Origin: Microbacterium sp.
GTDB lineage: Bacteria > Actinomycetota > Actinomycetes > Actinomycetales > Microbacteriaceae
Assembly: GCA_003524435.1 (NCBI GenBank)
Contig: DQHP01000055.1
Coordinates: 51,137-82,993 of the forward strand
Direction of reading: 5' to 3'
Length of the DNA stretch: 31,857 nucleotides
Part shown: in pieces, positions 23,175 to 30,842 of the stretch
Layout: every line of letters begins with the position of its first letter
How positions within the stretch are numbered: position 1 is the stretch's first letter
Notes under the pieces: generated by a model
Seen by the model: the letters and a program-made list of their open reading frames with translations, nothing else
Told to the model about the DNA's origin: nothing
The model's database searches: none
Translations under genes and position numbers: made by a program

Positions 23175-24094
23175 CCCGTCACCTTCTGCGCGATGATGAT
23201 CTGACACCTGCGGAGCAGGCAGAGATCCTTGATCTCGCTGTCGAACTGAAAAAAGACCGTTGGGCGGACAAGTCCCTCGCCGGCCCGCAAACAGTTGCAG
23301 TGATCTTCGATAAGTCCTCGACCCGCACGCGAGTGTCTTTTGCGGTGGGGATTGCTGATCTTGGTGGCTCGCCGCTGATTATCTCTACTGCGAACAGTCA
23401 ACTCGGCGGCAAAGAGACACCCTCCGACACCGCACGGGTGCTGGAGCGTCAGGTCGCTGCCATCGTGTGGCGTACTTATGCACAGGCCGGCCTTGAAGAG
23501 ATGGCCAAGGGCACGCGTGTTCCCGTCGTCAACGCGCTCTCAGACGACTTCCACCCGTGCCAGCTCCTCGCAGACCTCCTCACCATTCGCGAGCACAAGG
23601 GTGAGTTGAAAGGCCTGACTCTGACGTTCTTCGGCGACGCACAGAGCAACATGGCGCACTCCTACGCTCTTGCTGGTGTCACCGCAGGTATGCACGTGCG
23701 CATGGCTTCGCCGGAGTCGTATGCACCCCGTGCTGACATCATCGAGGCAGCGGACCATCGGGCCGCAGAGACGGGCGGATCGATCACCCTGCTCACTGAC
23801 CCGGTAGAGGCGGCGGCTGGCGCCGACGTCATTGTCACCGATACCTGGGTATCGATGGGCAAGGAAGAAGAGAAGATTGCCCGGATCCGTGACCTTGGTG
23901 GCTACAAGGTGACGCCCGAGACGATGAAACTCGCCGACTCCGAGGCGATCTTCATCCACTGCCTGCCCGCTGATCGTGGCTATGAAGTTGACTCCGAGGT
24001 CATCGATGGCGAGCAGAGTGTCGTCTGGGATGAGGCCGAAAATCGCCTGCACGCACAGAAAGCGTTGCTGGTCTGGTTGCTGCGTCAAAGCTGA
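23171..24094 (+). CDS. argF: ornithine carbamoyltransferase
   Basis: ArgF makes citrulline from ornithine and carbamoyl phosphate. The 307-residue protein has the carbamoyl phosphate loop SSTRTR (49-54), the HPCQ motif in DDFHPCQLLADLL, FFGDAQSNMAHSYALA, DTWVSMG, and the ornithine-binding HCLPADRG near residue 265. The GTG start is coupled to argD. In many actinobacteria argF is followed by argR and argG; here a membrane protein gene follows after 5 bp. Confidence 0.97.
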   Translation: MTRHLLRDDDLTPAEQAEILDLAVELKKDRWADKSLAGPQTVAVIFDKSSTRTRVSFAVGIADLGGSPLIISTANSQLGGKETPSDTARVLERQVAAIVWRTYAQAGLEEMAKGTRVPVVNALSDDFHPCQLLADLLTIREHKGELKGLTLTFFGDAQSNMAHSYALAGVTAGMHVRMASPESYAPRADIIEAADHRAAETGGSITLLTDPVEAAAGADVIVTDTWVSMGKEEEKIARIRDLGGYKVTPETMKLADSEAIFIHCLPADRGYEVDSEVIDGEQSVVWDEAENRLHAQKALLVWLLRQS

Positions 24095-24099
24095 CCCCG

Positions 24100-25203
24100 A
24101 TGATGCCGAGCGTGCGGCAGAACTGGAATCGACTCAACGGTCCTGAGCGGATCGCGGGCGTAGACCTTGCCCGTGGTCTTGCCATCGTGGGGATGTTCGC
24201 TGCTCATCTGCTCATGACGGCCGACGGTTTTATCTGGTCCGACCCGGAGACATGGACAGCGCTCGTCGATGGTCGTTCGTCGATTCTGTTTGCCACCCTT
24301 GCCGGTGTGTCAATCGGCTTGGTGACGGGGGGACGCACGCCGCTGGCGCCCACTCCGATGAGTATCGCGCGCCAACGCCTCGCCGTTCGTGCAGCGTTGC
24401 TGTTCGTGCTCGGCATCTTGCTGGTACTCACTGGCGTACCGGTCTACATAATCCTGCCCGCGTACGCAATCTTGTTCCTGTTGGCGATCGCGTTCACCCG
24501 AATGGCTGCGCCATTGGTGCTGGGGATCGCCGCAGCGTTCGCCGTGGTCATGCCGTTTGTGCAGCCAATGCTCAACGAGTACGCGATCTGGCGAACGCCG
24601 CTCGGCTCGGCATTAGATGCCGGCATTGGCTGGCATTACCCGTTTACCGTCTGGATCGCCTTCGTGCTCGCCGGGCTCGGCATCGCCAGAGCCGGCATTA
24701 CGCGTGTGGGCGTGCAGGTGTGGATGCTCGCGGCCGGCCTTGTACTCGCCGCTGTCGGCTACGGTTTCGCGGAGCTTCCTGTTCCCGCCGCGGATCCGTA
24801 CTGGTGGTCGGTATGGTCAGCTGAGCCCCATTCCTCCGGAGTCCTTGAGGTGATTGGATCCGGCGGTTTCGTGATTGCCGTGCTGGCCGTGTGTCTGATG
24901 CTGTGCCGCCTGCACGCGGTGAAGCTGCTGACGCTGCCGGTGCGCGCTGCCGGAGCAATGCCGCTGACCGCATACACAGTTCAGTTGGTGATCTGGGCAG
25001 TCGCCTCGGGGATCGTGTTCGGCGACACGGGCGACCTGTTCGGATTCCGCGAACTCGAACCCTTCTGGCCGCTGACACTTGGCACGCTGATCGGATGCAC
25101 GGCGTGGGCGTTATTTCTCGGCCGGGGACCGCTGGAATGGGTACTCGATCGCACCGCAAAACGCGTCGTGAGCGACGAGGCCGCCGGTAGGCTGGACGAA
25201 TGA
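24100..25203 (+). CDS. multi-pass membrane protein, DUF1624/DUF418 (acyltransferase-like) family
   Basis: This is a 367-residue protein with about ten hydrophobic segments. The N-terminal signature RIAGVDLARGLAIVGMFAAHLL is typical of DUF1624/DUF418 proteins, which are related to heparan-alpha-glucosaminide N-acetyltransferase and YeiB. LPVRAAGAMPLTAYTVQLV near residue 285 is the second family landmark. By family it may move an acyl group across the membrane to an extracytoplasmic acceptor, but no substrate is known. It lies between argF and argH, overlapping argH by four bases (ATGA), where argR-argG often stand in relatives. No ribosome site is visible before the ATG, so it is probably read by coupling from argF. 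Confidence 0.75.
   Translation: MMPSVRQNWNRLNGPERIAGVDLARGLAIVGMFAAHLLMTADGFIWSDPETWTALVDGRSSILFATLAGVSIGLVTGGRTPLAPTPMSIARQRLAVRAALLFVLGILLVLTGVPVYIILPAYAILFLLAIAFTRMAAPLVLGIAAAFAVVMPFVQPMLNEYAIWRTPLGSALDAGIGWHYPFTVWIAFVLAGLGIARAGITRVGVQVWMLAAGLVLAAVGYGFAELPVPAADPYWWSVWSAEPHSSGVLEVIGSGGFVIAVLAVCLMLCRLHAVKLLTLPVRAAGAMPLTAYTVQLVIWAVASGIVFGDTGDLFGFRELEPFWPLTLGTLIGCTAWALFLGRGPLEWVLDRTAKRVVSDEAAGRLDE
25188..25193 (+). promoter_or_regulatory. -10 element (TAGGCT) for a leaderless argH transcript
   Basis: TAGGCT inside the end of the membrane protein gene is separated by exactly 6 nt from the argH ATG, the spacing for transcription starting at the A. It would let argH be expressed independently of the upstream arg operon and its leader. 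Confidence 0.55.
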
Positions 25204-26630
25204 GCGAGGCGAAGAACGACGGCACGAACGAGGGCGCACTTTGGGGTGCACGATTTGCGAGCGGACCGTCTCCGGAATTGGTGGAGCTGAGTCGCTCGAC
25301 ACACTTTGACTGGATTCTTGCGCCGTACGACATCGCCGGCTCACATGCACACGCCAAGGCGCTCGCCGCGGCCGGTTATCTCGAGCCCGACGAAGAACAG
25401 CAGATGCACGCTGGTTTGGATGCTGTCGTGCAGAAGGTTGCCGACGGCACGTTGCGGCCCGTGCCCTCTGACGAAGACGTGCACGGCGCTCTCGAACAAG
25501 CGCTGATTGCAGAACTCGGTCCGGAGCTCGGCGGACGCCTTCGCGCGGGTCGCAGCCGTAATGACCAGATCGCAACGCTTGTGCGGATGTACCTGATCGA
25601 CCACGCTAAAGTGATCGCGCGCGACATCCTGCGCGTCATCGACGCTCTTGTGGCACAGGCAGAAGCGCACCCTGAAGCCATTCTTCCTGGACGCACACAC
25701 CTGCAGCACGCCCAACCAGTGCTGCTGGCACACCATCTGCAGGCACACGCTTGGCCGCTTGTGCGGGAACTGGAGCGCCTCGCAGATTGGCGCGTGCGCG
25801 CCGGAACCTCGCCATACGGTGGGGGGGCGCTCGCGGGCTCCACCCTGGGACTGGACCCAGATCTCGTTGCGCGCGAGTTGGGGCTTGATCGTCCTGCAGA
25901 GAACTCGCTCGACGGCACTGCCGCGCGCGACGTCGTGGCGGAGTTCGCTTTCATCACGGCGATGACAGGCATCGATTTGTCACGCCTCAGCGAGGAGATC
26001 ATCCTCTGGAACACCCGTGAGTTCGGATTCGTCACGCTTCACGACAGTTACTCGACCGGATCTAGCATCATGCCGCAGAAGAAGAACCCCGATATCGCTG
26101 AGCTTGCTCGGGGAAAGTCCGGCCGATTGGTGGGGAACCTGACGGGGCTGATGGCAACCCTCAAGGGTCTACCCATCGCGTACAACCGCGATCTGCAAGA
26201 AGACAAAGAGCCCGTCTTCGACTCGGTGAACACTCTTGAAGTTGTCCTGCCCGCCTTCGCTGGCATGATCGCCACCTTGACATTCGACACTGCGCGGATG
26301 GCTGAGCTTGCTCCGCAGGGCTTCTCTCTGGCCACCGACGTCGCTGAGTGGCTGGTCAAGCAGCGTGTGCCGTTCCGCGACGCGCACGAGATCTCTGGCG
26401 CGCTGGTGAAGGCCTGCGAGACGCAGGGGATCGGCTTGGAGGATGCATCGGATGAATTGTTGGCGCAGGTTTCGCCTCACCTCACTCCGGCCGTGCGCGA
26501 GGTATTGAGCATCGAGGGATCAGTGGCGTCGCGAACCGGAGCGGGTGGCACAGCTCCCGTCCGGGTCGCCGAGCAACGCGGCGAGCTCATCGCCCGCGCA
26601 CAGGGAGCAGCGCACGCGCTCGGATTGTAA
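25200..26630 (+). CDS. argH: argininosuccinate lyase
   Basis: ArgH splits argininosuccinate into arginine and fumarate, the last step of the pathway. The 476-residue fumarase/aspartase-family protein has RAGRSRNDQIATLVRMYL, GRTHLQHAQPVLLAHHLQAHAW with the catalytic His, and the family signature GSSIMPQKKNPD near residue 285 with the mobile catalytic Ser. The N-terminal LWGARFASGPS is typical. The ATG overlaps the previous stop and has a -10 hexamer at leaderless distance. argG, needed to supply its substrate, is not in the window. Confidence 0.97.
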   Translation: MSEAKNDGTNEGALWGARFASGPSPELVELSRSTHFDWILAPYDIAGSHAHAKALAAAGYLEPDEEQQMHAGLDAVVQKVADGTLRPVPSDEDVHGALEQALIAELGPELGGRLRAGRSRNDQIATLVRMYLIDHAKVIARDILRVIDALVAQAEAHPEAILPGRTHLQHAQPVLLAHHLQAHAWPLVRELERLADWRVRAGTSPYGGGALAGSTLGLDPDLVARELGLDRPAENSLDGTAARDVVAEFAFITAMTGIDLSRLSEEIILWNTREFGFVTLHDSYSTGSSIMPQKKNPDIAELARGKSGRLVGNLTGLMATLKGLPIAYNRDLQEDKEPVFDSVNTLEVVLPAFAGMIATLTFDTARMAELAPQGFSLATDVAEWLVKQRVPFRDAHEISGALVKACETQGIGLEDASDELLAQVSPHLTPAVREVLSIEGSVASRTGAGGTAPVRVAEQRGELIARAQGAAHALGL

Positions 26631-26664
26631 TCGCTTGTTCTGGTAGCGACGTAGTTCTGGCAAC

Positions 26665-26696
26665 ACCCTTGTCCCCGCAGCGACCCTTGTCTCCGC
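26665..26696 (+). repeat. imperfect 18-bp tandem repeat upstream of the AAA ATPase gene
   Basis: ACCCTTGTCCCCGC (26665-26678) recurs as ACCCTTGTCTCCGC (26683-26696), 13 of 14 identical with an 18-bp period. A GTTCTGG pair with 17-bp spacing (26637-26643, 26654-26660) precedes it. The role is unknown; it abuts the four-half-site operator. Confidence 0.55.
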
Positions 26697-26698
26697 GC

Positions 26699-26740
26699 AG
26701 ATACCTTGAGATACTTTCGATGAAGTATCTGCCAGTATCT
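26699..26740 (+). promoter_or_regulatory. symmetric operator with four AGATAC half-sites
   Basis: AGATAC at 26699-26704 and 26709-26714 is mirrored by GTATCT at 26725-26730 and 26735-26740. All four share one centre of symmetry, and each pair has a 10-bp period, one helical turn. The inner arms extend to an 8-bp perfect dyad, AGATACTT-N6-AAGTATCT. It lies just before the ribosome site of the AAA ATPase gene. Such an array suggests cooperative binding of two dimers on one DNA face. The binding protein is unknown; autoregulation is one option. Confidence 0.72.
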
Positions 26741-26753
26741 CAAAGGAGCGCCG

Positions 26754-27920
26754 ATGCAACCGAGCCCATACACGCCAGGTGAGATCGCGCGCGCTGTCCC
26801 CGGACGCGGCGAACTGATCGAGGAGTTCAACGAGCGGCTGTCGCTCATGGTCGACCTGCAACGGCTTATCGGTCGCATCCATGTCGCGTTCGGTGAACGC
26901 GGAATCGGCAAGACTTCGCTACTTCGGGCATATCAGCGACTGGCTGAAGAACGACAGGCGCTCTGCATCTGGGTGACGGCGGGGGAGTCCGGTGGGCTGA
27001 TTGCTCAGATCGTCGACGGCATCCGCGAAGCCACCGAATCGTGGCCCCATGACGCGGCGAAGGCCGTACGAAAACACCTTGACGAACTCACCTTCACCGT
27101 CGGCATCCCCGGCGTCGCCTCGCTCAGCGCGAAACGTGCGCAAGCTCAGCCCACCGAGGCTGTCGGTGCGCGGGCACTGGAAAAACTCATTCGCGCAGCC
27201 GCGCAGGATCGAGGCCGAGTCAAAGCCCTGATTCTTTTCATCGATGAGGTGCAATCCGCCGATGCGGAGGGCATCCGCACTCTCGCCTATGCGTGGCAGC
27301 ACTTGCAAGCCGAAGCATCCGACATCCCCGCCGCGGTATATGCGGCCGGTCTTCCGAACGCCCCCGAGCAGATAGCCGACGCGGTCACATTCAGTGAGCG
27401 CTTCGCCTATCGGCCGATTGAGATGCTGACCGTCGGCGCGCAGGTCGCAGCACTCCGCGATCCGGCTCTTGAGCTCGGCGTCACGTGGGAGGCTGAAGCA
27501 CTCGAACTCGCCGCCGATTTGGCGGCCGGCTATCCGTACGCGGTGCAGCTTTATGGCGACGCAGCCTGGGCCGCCGCGGGACGCCCGGATGCTGGCAGCA
27601 CGATCACCGAGCGAAACGTGAAGATCGCACGCAAAAGTGTCGATCGCGATCTCCGCAATCTTTTCGCTGCGCGTTGGGCCAACACCACGCCCAATCAGCG
27701 ACGCTTTCTCATCGCCGTTGCCTGGCTGCAGCAGCGCCGCGACGGCGTCGATCGCGCAGAGCTCGCTGACGTGCTGGATGTGAGCTCGCGCAGTCTGTCC
27801 TCAGTGCGGGCACGTCTGATTGCGAAGGGGCTGATCCATTCTGAGGGCCACGGCAGGGTGACGATTCCTGTTCCTGGGTTCGCTGGCTACATCCGTGAGC
27901 TCGAAGGGGACCCGCGGTAG
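26754..27920 (+). CDS. AAA ATPase with C-terminal winged-helix-like region
   Basis: This is a 388-residue orphan P-loop protein. An N-terminal sequence PGRGELIEEFNERL resembles the start of Orc/Cdc6- and STAND-like ATPases. Walker A is GERGIGKT (47-54), Walker B LILFIDEVQSAD with Asp164-Glu165, and YAAGLPNAP may be the sensor 1 strand. The C-terminal ~80 residues contain RRFLIAVAWLQQRRDGVDRAELADVLDVSSRSLSSVRARLIAKGLIHS, which reads as a winged helix-turn-helix and would suit DNA binding. It has no membrane segment. The function is unknown. AGGAG lies 5 nt before the ATG, and a four-half-site operator stands directly upstream. It is monocistronic between argH and tyrS, with no partner gene. 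Confidence 0.7.
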   Translation: MQPSPYTPGEIARAVPGRGELIEEFNERLSLMVDLQRLIGRIHVAFGERGIGKTSLLRAYQRLAEERQALCIWVTAGESGGLIAQIVDGIREATESWPHDAAKAVRKHLDELTFTVGIPGVASLSAKRAQAQPTEAVGARALEKLIRAAAQDRGRVKALILFIDEVQSADAEGIRTLAYAWQHLQAEASDIPAAVYAAGLPNAPEQIADAVTFSERFAYRPIEMLTVGAQVAALRDPALELGVTWEAEALELAADLAAGYPYAVQLYGDAAWAAAGRPDAGSTITERNVKIARKSVDRDLRNLFAARWANTTPNQRRFLIAVAWLQQRRDGVDRAELADVLDVSSRSLSSVRARLIAKGLIHSEGHGRVTIPVPGFAGYIRELEGDPR

Positions 27921-27942
27921 CTGAGCGCCTCGTTCATGCTGA

Positions 27943-27948
27943 TAACCT
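27943..27948 (+). promoter_or_regulatory. -10 element (TAACCT) for tyrS
   Basis: TAACCT ends 7 nt before the tyrS GTG, and no ribosome site is present, suggesting a leaderless tyrS mRNA. No T-box or other tRNA-sensing leader fits in the 35 bp between the two genes. Confidence 0.55.
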
Positions 27949-27955
27949 GGATCGC

Positions 27956-29257
27956 GTGTCGAATTCTGCTCTGACGACTGCTCCGCAGGCGATTGATCCC
28001 ACGTTCGAAAACGTGTGGGATGAGATCACCTGGCGCGGCCTCGTCCACGTGTCCACTGACCAGGAGGCGCTGCGCGCCCTTCTCGCAGGGGATCCGATTA
28101 CGTATTACTGCGGGTTCGACCCGACCGCGGCGAGTCTGCACCTGGGTAACCTCGTGCAGTTGTTGTTGCTTCGTCGGCTGCAGTTGGCCGGCCACAAACC
28201 ACTGGGTCTTGTAGGCGGGTCAACTGGTCTCATCGGAGACCCGCGACCGACTGCCGAGCGCACTCTCAACACACGTGAAACTGTCGAAGAGTGGGTGGGC
28301 CGCCTGCGCGGGCAGGTCGAGCGCTACCTGAGCTTCGAGGGCGATAATGCCGCGCGCATGGTGAACAACCTCGACTGGACGGCGCCGATGTCGGCGATCG
28401 ACTTCCTCCGTGAGGTCGGCAAGTACTACCGCGTCGGCACGATGCTGAAGAAGGACGCCGTCGCTGCGCGCCTGAACTCTGATGAGGGCATCAGCTACAC
28501 AGAGTTCAGCTACCAGATCCTCCAGGGTATGGACTACCTCGAGCTTTACCGCCAGTACGGCTGTGTGCTGCAAACCGGCGGAAGCGACCAGTGGGGCAAC
28601 CTCACTAGCGGCACCGATCTCATCCGTCGTGCCGAGGGTATCTCAGCGCATGCGATCGGCACGCCGCTGATCACCAACAGCGACGGCACTAAATTCGGCA
28701 AGAGCGAGGGCAACGCGATATGGCTCGACGCGGAAATGTGCAGCCCCTACCGGATGTACCAATTCTGGCTGAGCACGGCGGATTCCGACGTTATCGAGCG
28801 TCTCAAGATTTTCACGTTCCTCATCCGTGCCGAGATCGAAGAGTACGAGAAGCTCGTCGAGACTGAGCCTTTCCGTCGCGCTGCGCAGAAACGTCTGGCT
28901 CTCGAGGTCGTTGCGACCGTGCACGGAGTGGAAGCCACGGCCGCCGTCATCGCGGCATCCGACGCGCTATTTGGCCAGGGTGATCTGACGGCTCTCGATG
29001 CCGGGACCTTGCGCTCGGCACTGGAGGAACTGCCGAATGCGACCGTGGCCGACGGAACATCGGTGGTCGACGCGCTCGTTGCCACCGGGCTGGTGGGCTC
29101 GCTCTCGGACGCGCGCCGCGCGATCAAGCAGGGCGGTGTCACGCTCGATGGGGTGCGCGTGGATGATGAGACAGCAGCCGTGCGGGGCACTTTGCCGGGC
29201 GGAGTTTCCGTGCTGCGCCGTGGGAAAAAGACCCTTTCCGGAGTGTTCTTGGATTGA
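27956..29257 (+). CDS. tyrS: tyrosyl-tRNA synthetase
   Basis: TyrS charges tRNA-Tyr. The 433-residue class I enzyme has the HIGH-type motif as HLGN in YCGFDPTAASLHLGNLVQLL, then LVGGSTGLIGDPRPTAERTLN, TEFSYQILQGMDYLELYRQYGCVLQTGGSDQWGN for tyrosine recognition, and the KMSKS loop as KFGKS. A C-terminal S4-like RNA-binding domain runs from about 365 (LVGSLSDARRAIKQGGVTLDGVRV). It resembles the TyrS1-type bacterial enzyme in length and motifs. The GTG start is probably leaderless. In the summary context it stands upstream of a probable rRNA operon. Confidence 0.97.
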   Translation: MSNSALTTAPQAIDPTFENVWDEITWRGLVHVSTDQEALRALLAGDPITYYCGFDPTAASLHLGNLVQLLLLRRLQLAGHKPLGLVGGSTGLIGDPRPTAERTLNTRETVEEWVGRLRGQVERYLSFEGDNAARMVNNLDWTAPMSAIDFLREVGKYYRVGTMLKKDAVAARLNSDEGISYTEFSYQILQGMDYLELYRQYGCVLQTGGSDQWGNLTSGTDLIRRAEGISAHAIGTPLITNSDGTKFGKSEGNAIWLDAEMCSPYRMYQFWLSTADSDVIERLKIFTFLIRAEIEEYEKLVETEPFRRAAQKRLALEVVATVHGVEATAAVIAASDALFGQGDLTALDAGTLRSALEELPNATVADGTSVVDALVATGLVGSLSDARRAIKQGGVTLDGVRVDDETAAVRGTLPGGVSVLRRGKKTLSGVFLD

Positions 29258-29318
29258 GCCGTGCCCCGCGCAGTAACATCAGTGACCTGTCAGCGTTGAC
29301 TGAAGGAGTCTGATTCTC

Positions 29319-30842
29319 ATGGCCAAGGAAGCACGCATTCGTCGTCCACCTCGGCGTCGACTTCACGTTGATGACGTTCTTGTCGTTAAGAAATCTCGAC
29401 TTCGCACCGCCATCACGGGCACGGTGGTCGGCAACTTCATGGAGTGGTTCGACTTCGGCGTCTACGGCTATCTTGCTGTGACGCTGACCACGGTTTTCAC
29501 TGGCGATCTTCCCGGCGGATTGGGGTTGCTGCTCACACTCCTCGGCTTCGCGGTCTCGTTCCTGGTGCGGCCGCTCGGCGGATTCATCCTGGGACCGCTG
29601 GGTGACAAGATCGGTCGCCAGCGGGTGCTGTTCTTCACCATGGCAATGATGGCGATTGCCACCGCGCTGATCGGCGTGCTGCCTACGTCCGCGCAGATCG
29701 GCCTATGGGCGATTATTCCGCTGTACCTGCTGAAGATGGTGCAGGGTTTTTCAACCGGGGGAGAGTACGCAGGCGCGACGACTTACGTGTCGGAGTTTTC
29801 TCCGGATCGTAGTCGCGGATTCTGGTCATCCTTCCTCGATGTCGGATCGTATGTGGGTTTCGCGGCTGGTGCCTCGGTCGTCGCTCTTACGACTCTGATT
29901 GTGGAGTCCAACGCGGGTGCGAACGGCATGGTCGAGTTCGGCTGGCGCATTCCGTTCCTGGTTGCAATACCGTTGGGCATCGTCGCGATCTGGTTCCGTC
30001 TGAAAATTCCCGAGACGCCCGCGTTCGAAGCGGAACAGGACGCTGGACTCACCGTTGTTGAAGACAACGCCGACCCCATGGCACGGCAGGGCCTCATCGG
30101 TATCTTCCGTCACCACTGGCGCGTCGTGCTCATCGGTATCGCCTTGGTATCGGCGACTAATACCGCCGGCTACGCGCTTACCAGTTACATGCCCACGTAT
30201 CTCGAGACCGAAGTCGGCGTATCGAACCTGATGGCAGCCGTGGCGACGGTGCCAGTGTTGATTTTGATGAGCGCATGTCTGCCGTTCATCGGGAAGCTCT
30301 CTGACAAGATCGGGCGGCGTCCGGTATATGGCATTGCGGTGGTATCGACACTCGTGCTGATGATTCCCGCGTTCACCATCATGCAGATCGGCGAGGAGTG
30401 GGCGGTGTTTATCGCGCTGGCAATGGTCGCGATTCCCGTGGCGTTCTACGTAGCGATCTCTGCATTCGCTTTGCCTGCCCTGTTCCCGACGGCTTCCCGC
30501 TTCGGAGCCATGGCTGTCGCGTACAACATCGCTGTCTCACTGTTCGGTGGCACTACGCCTCTGTTCAGCCAGGCACTCGTGGAGCTCACCGGAAACACTT
30601 ACATGCCGGCGTTCTACATCATGTTCTTCGCTGCGCTGGGTGGCGTTGCGCTTCTCACGATGAAAGAGACTGCGAAGCGACCGCTGTTGGGCTCGTTCCC
30701 GACAGTGGAAACACGTGAAGAGGCTGTCGAGATCGTCGAACACCAAGACGATAACCCGTACATCGACACGAGCACGATGCCGCTGAATATCATCGAGCCG
30801 CCTGCCGAGCCGGTGGGATCCCCTGAACCCGTAGGAACTTAG
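29319..30842 (+). CDS. MFS transporter, metabolite:H+ symporter (MHS/ProP-like) family
   Basis: This is a 507-residue, 12-segment membrane transporter. After an Arg-rich cytoplasmic N-terminus comes the MHS hallmark TVVGNFMEWFDFGVYGYLA (about 35-53), then RPLGGFILGPLGDKIGRQRVL with the MFS loop 2-3 motif, VQGFSTGGEYAGATTYVSEFSPDRSRGFWSSF, and a second loop motif, GKLSDKIGRRPVYG. Family members carry proline/betaine, citrate, alpha-ketoglutarate or shikimate with protons; the substrate here is unknown. A Pro/Glu-rich tail of about 60 residues follows the last helix. AAGGAG lies about 10 nt before the ATG, and TAACAT (29274-29279) is a possible -10. Its stop overlaps the next GTG. Confidence 0.88.
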   Translation: MAKEARIRRPPRRRLHVDDVLVVKKSRLRTAITGTVVGNFMEWFDFGVYGYLAVTLTTVFTGDLPGGLGLLLTLLGFAVSFLVRPLGGFILGPLGDKIGRQRVLFFTMAMMAIATALIGVLPTSAQIGLWAIIPLYLLKMVQGFSTGGEYAGATTYVSEFSPDRSRGFWSSFLDVGSYVGFAAGASVVALTTLIVESNAGANGMVEFGWRIPFLVAIPLGIVAIWFRLKIPETPAFEAEQDAGLTVVEDNADPMARQGLIGIFRHHWRVVLIGIALVSATNTAGYALTSYMPTYLETEVGVSNLMAAVATVPVLILMSACLPFIGKLSDKIGRRPVYGIAVVSTLVLMIPAFTIMQIGEEWAVFIALAMVAIPVAFYVAISAFALPALFPTASRFGAMAVAYNIAVSLFGGTTPLFSQALVELTGNTYMPAFYIMFFAALGGVALLTMKETAKRPLLGSFPTVETREEAVEIVEHQDDNPYIDTSTMPLNIIEPPAEPVGSPEPVGT

